A stretch of 64,000 bases of DNA from Phil1 sp964487565. Lineage in GTDB: Bacteria > Bacillota > Clostridia > Christensenellales > CAG-138. The notes below the pieces were generated by a model. It saw only the letters and a list, made by a program, of their open reading frames with translations, made no database searches and was not told the DNA's origin. The position numbers and the translations under genes are program-made. The stretch covers positions 62,001-126,000 of the forward strand of contig CAZARN010000005.1 in assembly GCA_964487565.1 (NCBI GenBank), given 5' to 3'. Of the stretch, positions 7,432-16,707 are shown one piece after another; the first letter of the stretch is position 1, and each line of letters starts with the position of its first letter.

Positions 7432-8784
7432 ATGAAAAAGATCATAGCAGTTGCTCTAAGCGCGGTATTCGCGCTGTCCATGGCGGCATGTGCAGGAATA
7501 TCAACTCCCTCAACGACCGTGGATCCCGTGGAAACACAGCAGCAAAGTGAAATTCCGAACCCCATGGAAGAGCAGTCAAGCGCAGAGGCCTTCAAGGCGC
7601 TCGGCGTTACCATGGACGCTCCGGACGACGCGGAGAACGTTATCTATTATATAATCGGCGGCAAGCTTGCCGAGGTGCTTTTTACGCTTGACGGCGTTGA
7701 TTATAACTATCGCGCAAGCGCGACCGAGAGCGATATTTCAGGCGTTTACGACACCTTCACCGATGCTTTTGAAATGAGCGTCGTGTATGACAACGATCAA
7801 AACATAACCGCGAGCGCAAAAACAGGCGCGGAGGGCGGAAGCCTTGTCACATGGACGGCGCAGAATGTGAACTATTCGCTTTATACGACCGGTGCGGTCG
7901 ATGAGAACGCGCTGCGCGCGGTCGTCAAGTCCGTCATGTCGAAGAGCTTCTCGAACGTTGCCGACGCCGTGAGCGGCACCGACGGGGTCGTGACGCTCGT
8001 CAGCGGCTCCGCGACGGTAATAGATCTCAACGGCGACGGCGTGATGGAAACCATTACGCTTGAGGAAATACCCGAGCAGAGCAATTCTCTCGCGAAAACA
8101 AAGATCAATATCTCTTCGGAAAACGGAACAAAGGCTGAGTTTGTGACCGATATGCAGTATATGAACGCCGGCTTTGCCTATGATATCGACGCCGACGGTC
8201 TTGTTGAGGTCATAGTTTCCGGCGACGAATGCTCGGACGACTACGCCACATGGCTGTTCCGCTTCGACGGCGAAAAGATAATCAACGCCAAGAGCGGGTT
8301 TGAGGCACAGGAAGGCGAAGAAAGCATCCCTGCGACCTGCGGCGGCGGCGTGATCGCCATAGACGTGCAGAACGGCGTTTATGTGATATGGAACAATGTG
8401 GATATAATCGGCACCTGGAGCTGCACCACGCAATATGCTCTCGATCCCTCTGAGTTTGCGATGAAGCGCGTCGACGGCTCCGTCTGGACGAATTATTTCG
8501 AGAACGGCACGGTCGATCCCGAATACTGGTCCTACTGCACGCTCATCACCGTGAAGGAGCTTCCCTATGTCGCGGACGGCACGACGCAGAGCGCGATGCT
8601 GCCTGCGGGCGAGAAGCTCGTGCTGCTTGACACCGACGGCGAGACCTATTTCCACTTTGAAACGGAAAGCGGTATAAAGGGCACGATCACCACCGCGCGC
8701 TCCACGGATGAAAACGACTGGGGCTTCTATATCGACGGACAAAAGGAAGAAACTTATTTCGAGACCGTGCCTTACGCGGGCTGA
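7432..8784 (+). CDS. Secreted lipoprotein of unknown function
   Basis: 450 residues. A lipoprotein signal peptide with lipobox SMAAC (Cys20) is followed by a Ser/Thr/Gln-rich linker. Two stretches, VIDLNGDGVMETITL and YDIDADGLVEVIVSG, look like FG-GAP/VCBS-type Asp-rich calcium-binding loops, suggesting an extracellular beta-propeller-like or repeat fold. The C-terminal part (LPAGEKLVLLDTDGETYFHFETESGIKG, split here by eye) resembles an SH3-like strand set. RBS AAAGGA precedes the ATG. It is monocistronic, closed by the strong terminator at 8795-8834. No specific function is recognised. Confidence 0.75.
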   Translation: MKKIIAVALSAVFALSMAACAGISTPSTTVDPVETQQQSEIPNPMEEQSSAEAFKALGVTMDAPDDAENVIYYIIGGKLAEVLFTLDGVDYNYRASATESDISGVYDTFTDAFEMSVVYDNDQNITASAKTGAEGGSLVTWTAQNVNYSLYTTGAVDENALRAVVKSVMSKSFSNVADAVSGTDGVVTLVSGSATVIDLNGDGVMETITLEEIPEQSNSLAKTKINISSENGTKAEFVTDMQYMNAGFAYDIDADGLVEVIVSGDECSDDYATWLFRFDGEKIINAKSGFEAQEGEESIPATCGGGVIAIDVQNGVYVIWNNVDIIGTWSCTTQYALDPSEFAMKRVDGSVWTNYFENGTVDPEYWSYCTLITVKELPYVADGTTQSAMLPAGEKLVLLDTDGETYFHFETESGIKGTITTARSTDENDWGFYIDGQKEETYFETVPYAG

Positions 8785-8794
8785 TCCGAAACAT

Positions 8795-8834
8795 AAAAAA
8801 AGGGGCTGCGGGAAAATCCGCAGCCCCTTTTTTG
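8795..8834. terminator. Bidirectional terminator between lipoprotein and parB/noc
   Basis: Perfect 10-bp stem GGGGCTGCGG (8802-8811) / CCGCAGCCCC (8818-8827), preceded by A7 and followed by T7, so it works for both convergent genes. Confidence 0.95.
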
Positions 8835-8840
8835 TTGACG

Positions 8841-9671
8841 TCATCTTGTGACCTTTATGCTGATATCCACGCCGTCGTCCCTGTCGGTCTGTTCCACCTC
8901 GACCTTCATCCCGCTTTCGCGCAGAAGGTTCACGGCGTTGTTTATCGTGTTCATGAATATCCTGTAATCGCGCACGACCCGCGTTATCATGGGACGCGGT
9001 TTTGCGCCGTCCGCCTTTTCATCATAAAGACGGTTGAGCGTCTTTTCGACGTACTGCTCGGTTTCCTTGACGGAAAGGTTCTTGTCCCTGATCTTCCTGA
9101 CCGCTTCAAGGCGCGCTTCGTCATCGGCTAGTTTGAGCAGCGCGCGCGCGTGTCTTTCGGTGAGGGATGCGTCGATCATGGCGGTCTTCACCTCGTCCGA
9201 AAGGCGCAGCAGCCGAAGCTTGTTGGCGATGGATGACTGGCTTTTGCCGAGCCTTTCCGCAAGCTGCTCCTGCGTGAGGTTATAGGTCGAAAGCAGCGAG
9301 GCATAGCACTGGGCTTCCTCAAGATAATGCAGATCCTCACGCTGGAGGTTTTCGATGAGCGCCATGACGGCGGACGTCTCGTCAACGATCTCCTGCTGAA
9401 CGATGCAGGAAACCTTTTCCATCCCGAGGCTCGTCACCGCGCGAAGCCTGCGTTCGCCCGCAACAAGCTCGTATCCGTTCTGGCTTTTGCGCACCAGCAG
9501 CGGCTGAAGAAGACCGACCTGCTTTATGGATTGCGCAAGCTCCGCGATGCTTTCCTCATCAAAGGTCGTGCGCGGCTGATAGGGGTTCGGGCGGATGGAA
9601 GCGACGGGTATTTCGACGAGCTGCTTTGCGCCGTCGCCCCTTGTTTCCTTCAAAAAGTCGAATACGGGCAT
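8841..9671 (-). CDS. ParB/Noc-family chromosome-partitioning or nucleoid-occlusion protein
   Basis: 276 residues. The N-terminal CTP-binding ParB domain carries IRPNPYQPRTTF and the GERRLRA box, followed by the HTH domain (LTQEQLAERLGKSQSSIANKLRLL) and a C-terminal dimerisation region. The family loads at parS-type sites and spreads as a CTP-dependent clamp. Position next to rsmG and the absence of an adjacent parA fit Noc; the phenylalanine-containing start MPVFDFLKE could be a short membrane-binding helix as in Noc. However a parS-like site lies 1 kb away, which favours ParB. The two cannot be separated by eye. RBS AGGAGG is well placed. Confidence 0.9.
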   Translation of the reverse strand: MPVFDFLKETRGDGAKQLVEIPVASIRPNPYQPRTTFDEESIAELAQSIKQVGLLQPLLVRKSQNGYELVAGERRLRAVTSLGMEKVSCIVQQEIVDETSAVMALIENLQREDLHYLEEAQCYASLLSTYNLTQEQLAERLGKSQSSIANKLRLLRLSDEVKTAMIDASLTERHARALLKLADDEARLEAVRKIRDKNLSVKETEQYVEKTLNRLYDEKADGAKPRPMITRVVRDYRIFMNTINNAVNLLRESGMKVEVEQTDRDDGVDISIKVTR

Positions 9672-9772
9672 ATTGTGTTACCTCCTGCTTTCGCATTATA
9701 CGTCCGGCGCGTTTTTCCTGCCTGTGCGGCGGGATAAGCGTCAATCTGACAAAACAAGTGCTTTTGTGCGCC

Positions 9773-10456
9773 TCAAAGCGGATCCTTTGTGGCGGTGCCT
9801 GCCTTGCGCGGATATGCGCCGGGCGTCGGCGCGGTTTTTCGCGCCTCGATCACGAGCCGTTCCCCCCATGGCGCGGGGAAGCGCTTAAGCTGCGCCGTGC
9901 AGCGCAGCAGCGTTTCTGCCCTCACGCAGGATGCAAGCTCCTCTTCGGCCTTTGGGCCTTTATACATCAGCGACGCGCCGCCGACCTTCAAAAGCGGGAT
10001 CGTCCATTCGAGAAGGGCAGGCGCGGATGCGACCGCGCGCGTGAGCGCGATATCGAATTTGCCGCGAAGACCGTTGTCGCGTCCCGCGTCCTCCGCGCGC
10101 GCATGGAGAAGAGGAACGCGCGCGACGCCAAGCTCCGGCAAAAGCTCCTCAAGGAATGTGAGGCGCTTCGCGAGCGAATCGAGCAGCGTCATGTGAAGAT
10201 CCGGGCGCATTATCAGAAGCGGAACGCCGGGAAAGCCCGCGCCCGTGCCCACGTCGATGCAGCGGGCGTTGAGGGGTATGAGGTCCGCGGGGAGCAGGCT
10301 GTCCGCAAAGTGCTTTGCGACCACCTCTTCCGGCTCCGTTATCGCGGTGAGGTTCATCTTCTGGTTCCAGAGGACGAGCAGTTCAAAATAGCGGATGAAT
10401 TTTTCCGCCTGCGCGTCGTCTGCCCGGGGTATGTATTTTGCGATAAGCTCGCGCAT
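9773..10456 (-). CDS. rsmG: 16S rRNA (guanine527-N7)-methyltransferase RsmG
   Basis: 227 residues from the ATG at 10456; a TTG six codons earlier would overlap mnmG, but an AAAGGA site spaced seven bases before the ATG supports the shorter form. SAM-binding motif DVGTGAGFPGVPL and the family sequence LVLWNQKMNLTAITEPEEVVAKHFADSL are present, as is LTRAVAS. It methylates G527 of 16S rRNA. It is downstream of mnmG in the standard order. The C-terminal tail is somewhat extended and basic. Confidence 0.95.
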   Translation of the reverse strand: MRELIAKYIPRADDAQAEKFIRYFELLVLWNQKMNLTAITEPEEVVAKHFADSLLPADLIPLNARCIDVGTGAGFPGVPLLIMRPDLHMTLLDSLAKRLTFLEELLPELGVARVPLLHARAEDAGRDNGLRGKFDIALTRAVASAPALLEWTIPLLKVGGASLMYKGPKAEEELASCVRAETLLRCTAQLKRFPAPWGERLVIEARKTAPTPGAYPRKAGTATKDPL

Positions 10457-10470
10457 GGGCGATTCCTTTC

Positions 10471-12357
10471 TCAAACCGTGGCGGAGGTCTGTTTAAGCTT
10501 TATCATCAGCACGGCGATGTCGGACGGGGATACGCCTGAGATCCTGCTTGCGCGGCCGAGGCTTTCCGGCTTGCGCGCGGCAAGCTTCTGGCGCGCTTCA
10601 ATGCGAAGACCGTCCATCGCCATATAGTCGAGCGCGGGGGAAAGCGGCATATCCTCGAGGAGCCTGAAGCGTGCGACGAGCGCGCGCTCCTTTTCGATAT
10701 AACCGGCGTAACGCGCGTCAAGCTCCACGCTCTGCGCTGCTTCACGTGAAACATTCGGCACCTTTTCGGGGAAAAGGGCGAGAAGCTCCGTATAGCCTAT
10801 GCCGCGGCGCCGGAGCAGCTCCTCAAGCTTTATTCCGGATACGGGCGCGTTTTCGCCGCGCGCCTCGACGAGCTTCGCGAGCGCTTCCGTCGGCGCGACG
10901 CAAACAGAAAGCGCGGCCTTTGCGCGGGCGATATCCTCGTGCTTTTTCATGAGCTTAGCATAGCGCGCCTCGCAAATGAGCCCCGTGCGCCGGGAAAGCT
11001 CCGTCAGGCGCTCATCCGCGTTGTCCTGTCTGAGCAGCAGCCGGTATTCCGCGCGGGAGGTCATCATGCGGTAGGGTTCGTTTGTGCCCTTGCCGGTCAG
11101 GTCGTCGCAAAGCACGCCGATGTATGCGTCCGCGCGCGAAAGGATGAGGGGAGGCTCGCCGCGGGTGTAAAGCGCGGCGTTTATCCCGGCGTAAAGCCCC
11201 TGCGCCGCCGCTTCCTCATAACCGGAGCTGCCGTTTATCTGCCCGGCGAAATACAGGCCCTCGATATCGCGTGAACCGAGCGCCGCGTTGAGCGACAGGG
11301 GATCGATGCAGTCGTATTCGATCGCATAACCGTAGCGCGTGATGCGGCAGTCGCGTAGACCGGGTATAGTTCGCAGCATGTCGCGCTGAACGTCCGCGGG
11401 CAGGCTCGTGCTCATGCCCTGAACGTACATTTCGTCCGTCGAGAGGCCCTCCGGCTCGATGAATATCTGATGGCGCTCCTTGTCGGCAAAGCGCGTTATC
11501 TTGTCCTCGATGGAGGGGCAGTACCGCGTGCCTGTCGCGTGGATGAGGCCTGAATACATCGCGCTTCGGCTGATGTTCTGCTTTATCAGCTCATGTGTGG
11601 CCGCATTTGTGTATGTCAGATAGCATGGATACTGCCGCTTTTCAACATCCCCGGTGAGGAAGGAGAAATGCGGCTGCGGCTCATCGCCGTACTGGGGTTC
11701 CATCTCGGAAAGATCGAGCGTGCGTCCGAGCACGCGCGGAGGCGTGCCGGTTTTGAAACGGCGAAGGGTGAAGCCGATCCGATCGAGCGCCGCCGACAGG
11801 TCTTCCGCGCGCATCAGGCCGGAAGGGCCGCTTTCAGAGACGCGATCCCCGATTAGGACGCGGCTTTTCAGATATACGCCCGTGGCCACGACCGCGGCGC
11901 GGCAGGGGATGCGCTCGCCCTCGCTTGCGACGCCGCCCGACAGGCGCACGCCGCAGACGCGGCCGTTTTCAACATCGATATAAGCGCACTCGCTTTGCAA
12001 TACGGTGAGATTGCTTTCGCACTCAAGCGCGCGCTTCATCCGCTCGTGATAGCGGCGTTTGTCCATCTGCGCGCGAAGACTGTGCACCGCGGGTCCCTTG
12101 CCGAGATTGAGCATACGCATCTGGATGTATTCATCATCCGCGGCAAGGCCCATTTCGCCGCCAAGGGCGTCAATTTCCCTCACGAGATGACCCTTCGACG
12201 TTCCGCCGATGGCGGGATTGCAGGCCATGAGCGCGATCGAGTCAAGGTTGAGCGTGAGGCAGAGGGTCTTCTGTCCCATGCGCGCGGCGGCAAGCGCGGC
12301 TTCGCAGCCCGCGTGTCCCGCGCCGATTATCACTATGTCATAAAAGGCTTCCGCCAT
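10471..12357 (-). CDS. mnmG: tRNA uridine-5-carboxymethylaminomethyl modification enzyme MnmG
   Basis: 628 residues, full length. FAD-binding GAGHAGCEAALAAARMG is at the N-terminus, with GGTSKGHLVREIDALGGEM, the two PxG-type signatures (GTPPRVLGRTLDLS, GQINGSSGYEEAAAQG) and the C-terminal helical domain. With MnmE it modifies the wobble uridine of several tRNAs. RBS GGAAAGGA precedes the ATG; an extended -10 (TGGTATAAT, hexamer 12397-12392) lies about 35 bases upstream. A parS-like 16-mer is embedded at 10738-10753. Confidence 0.97.
   Translation of the reverse strand: MAEAFYDIVIIGAGHAGCEAALAAARMGQKTLCLTLNLDSIALMACNPAIGGTSKGHLVREIDALGGEMGLAADDEYIQMRMLNLGKGPAVHSLRAQMDKRRYHERMKRALECESNLTVLQSECAYIDVENGRVCGVRLSGGVASEGERIPCRAAVVATGVYLKSRVLIGDRVSESGPSGLMRAEDLSAALDRIGFTLRRFKTGTPPRVLGRTLDLSEMEPQYGDEPQPHFSFLTGDVEKRQYPCYLTYTNAATHELIKQNISRSAMYSGLIHATGTRYCPSIEDKITRFADKERHQIFIEPEGLSTDEMYVQGMSTSLPADVQRDMLRTIPGLRDCRITRYGYAIEYDCIDPLSLNAALGSRDIEGLYFAGQINGSSGYEEAAAQGLYAGINAALYTRGEPPLILSRADAYIGVLCDDLTGKGTNEPYRMMTSRAEYRLLLRQDNADERLTELSRRTGLICEARYAKLMKKHEDIARAKAALSVCVAPTEALAKLVEARGENAPVSGIKLEELLRRRGIGYTELLALFPEKVPNVSREAAQSVELDARYAGYIEKERALVARFRLLEDMPLSPALDYMAMDGLRIEARQKLAARKPESLGRASRISGVSPSDIAVLMIKLKQTSATV
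10738..10753. promoter_or_regulatory. parS: parS-like site inside mnmG
   Basis: TGCTTCACGTGAAACA matches the B. subtilis parS palindrome TGTTTCACGTGAAACA at 15 of 16 positions, including the whole CACGTG core and both TTTCAC/GTGAAA arms except one outer base. It lies in coding sequence about 1.1 kb from the ParB/Noc gene. Confidence 0.85.
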
Positions 12358-12473
12358 ATGCAGTCCTTTCCGCGCATGTTGCGCAAGGACGATTATACCA
12401 AAATAGGGAGCATCTTAAAAGGGTGTATTTCCCGTAAACAGCATAATATTTCCCGGCAGTAAAAATATGGGGG

Positions 12474-12502
12474 TTCGCAAGGCGGGGGATTTTTGCTATA
12501 AT
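12474..12502 (+). promoter_or_regulatory. Promoter for the DMT transporter gene
   Basis: Extended -10 TGCTATAAT (hexamer 12497-12502) with a weak TTCGCA (12474-12479) 17 bases upstream. It faces the transporter gene at 12544. Confidence 0.55.
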
Positions 12503-12543
12503 AACCCGTACGATCGATTTTTTTGCAGAAAGGTATCATCGAT

Positions 12544-13440
12544 ATGTGGTTTCCTCTCGCGCTTGTTGCGCTCGTCTGCTGGAGCGGCTCCGATCTGTTC
12601 TCAAAGATAGGCTGCTCCGATCCCAAGGAAAGATTCAGTCCCCTCAAGATGGTCATGGCCGTGGGCGCCGTTATGGGCCTGCACGCCGCGTATGAGCTTA
12701 TTTTCGGCGGCGTGGTGATGAGCTGGGAGGTGTTTTATACATATCTTCCGGTCAGCTTGCTGTACATACTCTCGATGGCGCTGGGCTATCTCGGCCTTCG
12801 CTATATCGAGCTTTCCATATCCTCGCCCATATGCAACACGTCGGGCGCGGTGGTGGTCATAGCCTATATCATCATGGGCGAAACGCTCGTCGTGCCGCAG
12901 TATATCGCGGTCGCCTGCATCGCCGTCGGCGTGCTTGCGCTTGGCATAGTGCAGATGAGCGAGGATGACGAGCTTCGCGCGCTCCGCCAGCAGGCCTCGA
13001 ACCGCAAATACTCAAAGAGCTTCCTTGCGCTGCTGATACCTGTCGCGTACTGTCTGCTCGACGCGGCCGGCACGTTTGCGGACGGCATCGTGCTTGAAAC
13101 GCTCAACGAGGATGCGGCCAACACGGCATATGAGCTTACTTTTGCCCTGTGCGGGCTTTTGAGCTTCATATATGTGAAGCTGATCAAAAAGGACAAATTC
13201 TCCAAAAATGCGGAAGCGCCCAAATACATAGGCGCTGTGTTCGAAACGGGCGGCCAGCTCGCATATATTTACGCGCTTTCCGCAAACGCGATGCTTTCGG
13301 CGCCGGTCATCTCGTGCTACTGCGCGCTTTCCGTGGTGTGGAGCCGTATTTTCCTCAAGGAAAAGCTTGGCTGGAAGCATTATATCTGCATCGTGCTCAT
13401 AATCGTCGGCATTGGGATTTTGGGCTTTTACGACGCTTAA
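12544..13440 (+). CDS. EamA/DMT-superfamily transporter
   Basis: 298 residues from the ATG at 12544, which follows AGAAAGG by a usual distance; an in-frame upstream TTG would place the RBS inside the gene. About ten hydrophobic segments are arranged as two repeats of five (for example LALVALVCWSGSDLFSKIG and LGYLGLRYIELSISSPICNTSG), with a charged central loop, typical of drug/metabolite exporters. Substrate is unknown. It is convergent with guaD, their stop codons overlapping, and sits next to a purine catabolism cluster, so export of a nucleobase-derived product is an inference only. Confidence 0.85.
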   Translation: MWFPLALVALVCWSGSDLFSKIGCSDPKERFSPLKMVMAVGAVMGLHAAYELIFGGVVMSWEVFYTYLPVSLLYILSMALGYLGLRYIELSISSPICNTSGAVVVIAYIIMGETLVVPQYIAVACIAVGVLALGIVQMSEDDELRALRQQASNRKYSKSFLALLIPVAYCLLDAAGTFADGIVLETLNEDAANTAYELTFALCGLLSFIYVKLIKKDKFSKNAEAPKYIGAVFETGGQLAYIYALSANAMLSAPVISCYCALSVVWSRIFLKEKLGWKHYICIVLIIVGIGILGFYDA

Positions 13441-14702
13441 AGCACCTTCCTGCCCTCGCTCCAAACGGCCCTGACCGCGCGCGGATCGTCCGCGTATATC
13501 AGCCGTTCGAGCCTTTCGGCGTTCGTGAGCGGACGGGAGGGCGGCAGCGTTTCATCCGAAAGCACCAGCGCGTGCAGCGCGTTGCCCTGCGCGAAGCCGG
13601 GTTTTGCGCCGAAATACGCGGCCCCGGCGGACGTCGCGAGATAGAACGCTTCCGCCACGGTGAGGAACCTTTCGCTTTCGGCTTTTTGAGAATAGTAATA
13701 TCTCAGCTTTGAAACGCGGATGGCCTGTTGCGCGCTGTGGAGCATGGAAAGCTTCGCCCCGCCGGCGATGTCGGAGCCGAGCGCCACGTTTAGCCCCTCG
13801 TCGAGCATCACGCGCACGGGCGCGATGCCCGAATATATGTTTGTGTTGGAATCCGGGCAGTGTGCGACCCACACGCCCGCTTTTTTTATCGCCGCGCGTT
13901 CGCGCGCGTCGCTGTGGACGCAGTGCGCCATCACCGTTCCCTCGCGCCAGAGGCCGTGCTTGGCGTATGTTTCCCAGTATTGCGGACAATCCGGGCAAAG
14001 CTCGCGCACCCAGTTGATCTCCACGTCGTTTTCGGAAAGATGGGATTGGACCGGCACGTCGTACTGTCCGGCGATCAAGCCGAGGCCCTCCATCAGTTCA
14101 TCCGAGCAGGAAGGTGTGAAGCGCGGCGTGACGATGGGGAAAAGGTTCGTGTAACGGCCGCGGCATTCCTCGATGAAACGGCGCGTTTCCGCAAGCGATT
14201 CATTGCATGTTTCGGAAAGCTCGGGCGAGCTGTTCCTGTCCATGTTCACCTTGCCGACGTATCCCGTCACGCCCGCGCGCTCAAGCTCTTCCATCAGTAT
14301 GAGGGTGCTTTTGCGGTGCAGCGTTGCAAACATTGACACCCTTGTCGTGCCGAGACGGATGAGGTCGCGCGCGAGCGCCGCGTACACCTCGCGCGCAAAG
14401 CCTTCGTCCGCGAAAAGCGCTTCTGTCTTCCATGTGTATGTGTTGAGCCAGTCGATGAGCGGCAGATCCATCCCAAGCCCCAGCATGGCATATTGCGGCG
14501 CGTGCAGGTGCATGTCTGTAAACGACGGGATGATAAGCCTGCCTGTATAGTCATATGACCTGTCGGGCATGACGCCTTCCGGCAGGGTCTTCAATATCGC
14601 GTCGATCTTTCCGTCGCGGACCAGCAGAATGCCGTCGTCTGTGACGTCGAGCGCGCCGAGACGCGGCGCGTGAATGATTGTGCCTTTTATCGCTTCAAGC
14701 AT
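13437..14702 (-). CDS. guaD: Guanine deaminase / SsnA-like amidohydrolase
   Basis: 421 residues from the ATG at 14702, with GGAGG six bases upstream; a longer reading is rejected. It is an amidohydrolase with metal ligands in DMHLHAPQ, QSHLSEND, AHCVHSD and LGSDIAGG, and the overall pattern (GLGMDLPLIDWLNTYTWKTEA, YVGKVNMDRNSS) of guanine deaminase. It would convert guanine to xanthine in the cytoplasm. It is the last gene of the minus-strand purine cluster, feeding xanthine to the dehydrogenase encoded upstream. An SsnA-type role cannot be excluded because SsnA is a close relative in similar operons. Confidence 0.88.
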   Translation of the reverse strand: MLEAIKGTIIHAPRLGALDVTDDGILLVRDGKIDAILKTLPEGVMPDRSYDYTGRLIIPSFTDMHLHAPQYAMLGLGMDLPLIDWLNTYTWKTEALFADEGFAREVYAALARDLIRLGTTRVSMFATLHRKSTLILMEELERAGVTGYVGKVNMDRNSSPELSETCNESLAETRRFIEECRGRYTNLFPIVTPRFTPSCSDELMEGLGLIAGQYDVPVQSHLSENDVEINWVRELCPDCPQYWETYAKHGLWREGTVMAHCVHSDARERAAIKKAGVWVAHCPDSNTNIYSGIAPVRVMLDEGLNVALGSDIAGGAKLSMLHSAQQAIRVSKLRYYYSQKAESERFLTVAEAFYLATSAGAAYFGAKPGFAQGNALHALVLSDETLPPSRPLTNAERLERLIYADDPRAVRAVWSEGRKVL

Positions 14703-14754
14703 ATTTGACCTCCGGGGATAATGTCCTTTGCCGCGGCGTGCGGCAGGCGCGGCG

Positions 14755-15336
14755 TTACATCCGCAAAAGCCTTTCAAGCTCCGCGGCGCTGTCAACGTCA
14801 AAAAGTTCGCGCGGGTCGTTGACCTCATGCAGGATGAGCGAGGCTGCGTTTTGACGTATTACCTCGCTGCCTCCTTTGTCCCCCGTGAGAGAGGCGAGGG
14901 AAGGAAAGTATTTCCCGGGGAATACGGCCGGATTGCCGCGCCGTTCCCCGTCGCCCATGGCAACGATATGCGATGGATTCGCTTCAAATTCGTCCAACAG
15001 CGCGCAAACGCTCTCTTTTGTCAAAAGCGGCTGATCCGCCACCATGAACATCGCGGCTTCGGCTTCAAAGCGCGCCGCCTCATCAAGGGCAAGGCGTATC
15101 GTGCGTGAAACGCCTTCCTCGGGGCGGTCGTTCAAAACGGGACAAAAGCCCATGTCGCGCGCGCAGGCAAGTATCTCCAAAAAGCCGGACACGACGATCA
15201 CCGCCGAGAAACGCCCGGCGGGTATCGTTTCAAGCGCGATGCGATAGAGCGGCTTTTGACGGAAAACAGCGTTCAGCTTGTTTGCGCCGAATCGCTTTCC
15301 GGCGCCCGCGGCCATGAGTATGCAGACTGTGTTCAT
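14755..15336 (-). CDS. mocA: MocA-like molybdenum cofactor nucleotidyltransferase
   Basis: 193 residues with the MobA/MocA nucleotidyltransferase fold: LMAAGAGKRFGANKL (nucleotide-binding loop), MFMVADQPLLT (metal-binding DQP) and GNPAVFPGKYF. Such enzymes attach CMP to molybdopterin for xanthine dehydrogenase-type enzymes, and homologues (YgfJ) lie in purine-degradation and selenium-dependent molybdenum hydroxylase clusters. It overlaps the dihydropyrimidinase gene by four bases and lies just downstream of xdhABC on the same strand, which fits a role in maturing that enzyme. Confidence 0.85.
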   Translation of the reverse strand: MNTVCILMAAGAGKRFGANKLNAVFRQKPLYRIALETIPAGRFSAVIVVSGFLEILACARDMGFCPVLNDRPEEGVSRTIRLALDEAARFEAEAAMFMVADQPLLTKESVCALLDEFEANPSHIVAMGDGERRGNPAVFPGKYFPSLASLTGDKGGSEVIRQNAASLILHEVNDPRELFDVDSAAELERLLRM

Positions 15337-16697
15337 CTGGTGTGTATCGTTCCTTTGCGAAAAACGTATTTCCCCCTGCCGGGCAGGACAAGCGCAAAGC
15401 CTTCCACCACATGCTCGCCGCCGACGAACACGTCCCTTGCGCGGCCGTGCACGTCAAACCCGGCATAAGGGGAGTTATCGCAATTATGCGCGGTATTCGT
15501 GTCCGTGATGCGGCCTGTTTTTTCAGGATCCCAGACGACGACGTCCGCCGCCGCGCCCGGGGCGATCACGCCGCGGTCCTCCATGCCGAATATGCGCGAA
15601 GGCCCGTATGAAAGAAGCTTGACCATCCCGGCGGCGCTGAGCCTGCCCGCGCGCACGCCGTAATTATACATAAGCTCCGCACGGAACTGCACGCCCGCGC
15701 CTCCGTTGGGCGTTTTTGAAAAATCGTCCTTTCCGCGCGCCTTCTGCGCCAGCGTGAACGAGCAGTGATCCGTGCCTATGAAATCGATCGCATCGTCGTC
15801 GATCGCATGCCACAGGGCTTCGCTGTCCGCGGCTTTTCTAAGGGGCGGACTCATCACGAACTTCGCGCCGTCCGATTGCGCATAGCGCTCGTCCGTCAAA
15901 AGCAGATACTGCGGACACGTCTCAAGATAAACCTCCTGAGCGCGCTCCCTCGCGCGCAGCGCCTCGTCGAGTCCCTCGCGCGTTGAAAGATGCACGACAT
16001 ACACGGGCGTGCCAGCAAGCTGCGCGATGCGCATGAGGCGCGCCACGGCCTCCGCCTCGACCTCTGCCGGGCGGGAGAGCGGATGCCCTTCAGGGCCGGT
16101 GACGCCGCGCGCCTTGACTTCGTTTATCATGCGGCAGAGCACGTCCCAGTTTTCGCAATGCACGCCGACGAGCGCGTTTTCACGCGCGGCCGCCTTGAGG
16201 CAGGCATAAATCGCGCCGTCGTCAACGCGGAGCGCGTCATATACCATATACATCTTGTATGAGGTGACGCCCTCGCGCGTCATCAGGGGCAGCTCAGCCT
16301 CGGTCTGCGCGTTCCATTGCGCAATGGCCATGTGGAAGCCGTAATTGCAGCTTGAGCCGCGCGCCTTTTCGTGCCAGCGGCTGAGCGCGTCGGCAAGCGT
16401 GCCGCCCACGTCCTGCGTTGCAAAATCAAGCACCGTCGTCGTGCCGCCGAGGACCGCGGCCTTCGTGCCGCTGATGAAGTCGTCCGCGGTTTTGGTATAA
16501 CCGAGATCAAGATCAAAATGCGTGTGTGTGTCGATGAATCCGGGCATGACGAGGCAGCCCGAAGCGTCGAGCGTTTTTGCGTCTTCACAGCAAAGTCCCG
16601 GTTCGACGCGCGCGATGCGTTCTCCGTCGATGAGCACGTCCGCGGCGAAACTGCCCCCGGCATTGACGACCGTGGCGTTTTTGATCAGCGTTTTCAT
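15333..16697 (-). CDS. hydA: Dihydropyrimidinase / D-hydantoinase family
   Basis: 454 residues, typical length. Amidohydrolase ligands GFIDTHTHFDLD, the carboxylated lysine in VTSYKMYMVYD, VGVHCENWD, YVVHLST and FIGTDHCSF are all present, so the binuclear zinc site should be intact. These enzymes open cyclic ureides such as dihydropyrimidines and hydantoins. The gene lies between xdhC and mocA, as hyuA/ygeZ does in the enterobacterial purine-degradation cluster, suggesting action on a purine-derived ring product. Exact substrate unknown. Confidence 0.9.
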   Translation of the reverse strand: MKTLIKNATVVNAGGSFAADVLIDGERIARVEPGLCCEDAKTLDASGCLVMPGFIDTHTHFDLDLGYTKTADDFISGTKAAVLGGTTTVLDFATQDVGGTLADALSRWHEKARGSSCNYGFHMAIAQWNAQTEAELPLMTREGVTSYKMYMVYDALRVDDGAIYACLKAAARENALVGVHCENWDVLCRMINEVKARGVTGPEGHPLSRPAEVEAEAVARLMRIAQLAGTPVYVVHLSTREGLDEALRARERAQEVYLETCPQYLLLTDERYAQSDGAKFVMSPPLRKAADSEALWHAIDDDAIDFIGTDHCSFTLAQKARGKDDFSKTPNGGAGVQFRAELMYNYGVRAGRLSAAGMVKLLSYGPSRIFGMEDRGVIAPGAAADVVVWDPEKTGRITDTNTAHNCDNSPYAGFDVHGRARDVFVGGEHVVEGFALVLPGRGKYVFRKGTIHTR

Positions 16698-16707
16698 TTT
16701 TTCACCT

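Noticed and set aside
7738..8844. Minus-strand open frame of 368 codons opposite the lipoprotein gene
   Set aside because: It crosses the terminator, has no start signal, and the plus-strand lipoprotein with signal peptide and RBS explains the region.
14910..14923. ATTTCCCGGGGAAT, one mismatch from the Noc-binding palindrome ATTTCCCGGGAAAT
   Set aside because: Single occurrence noticed, inside the mocA coding region where the codons explain it; not enough to call a nucleoid-occlusion site.
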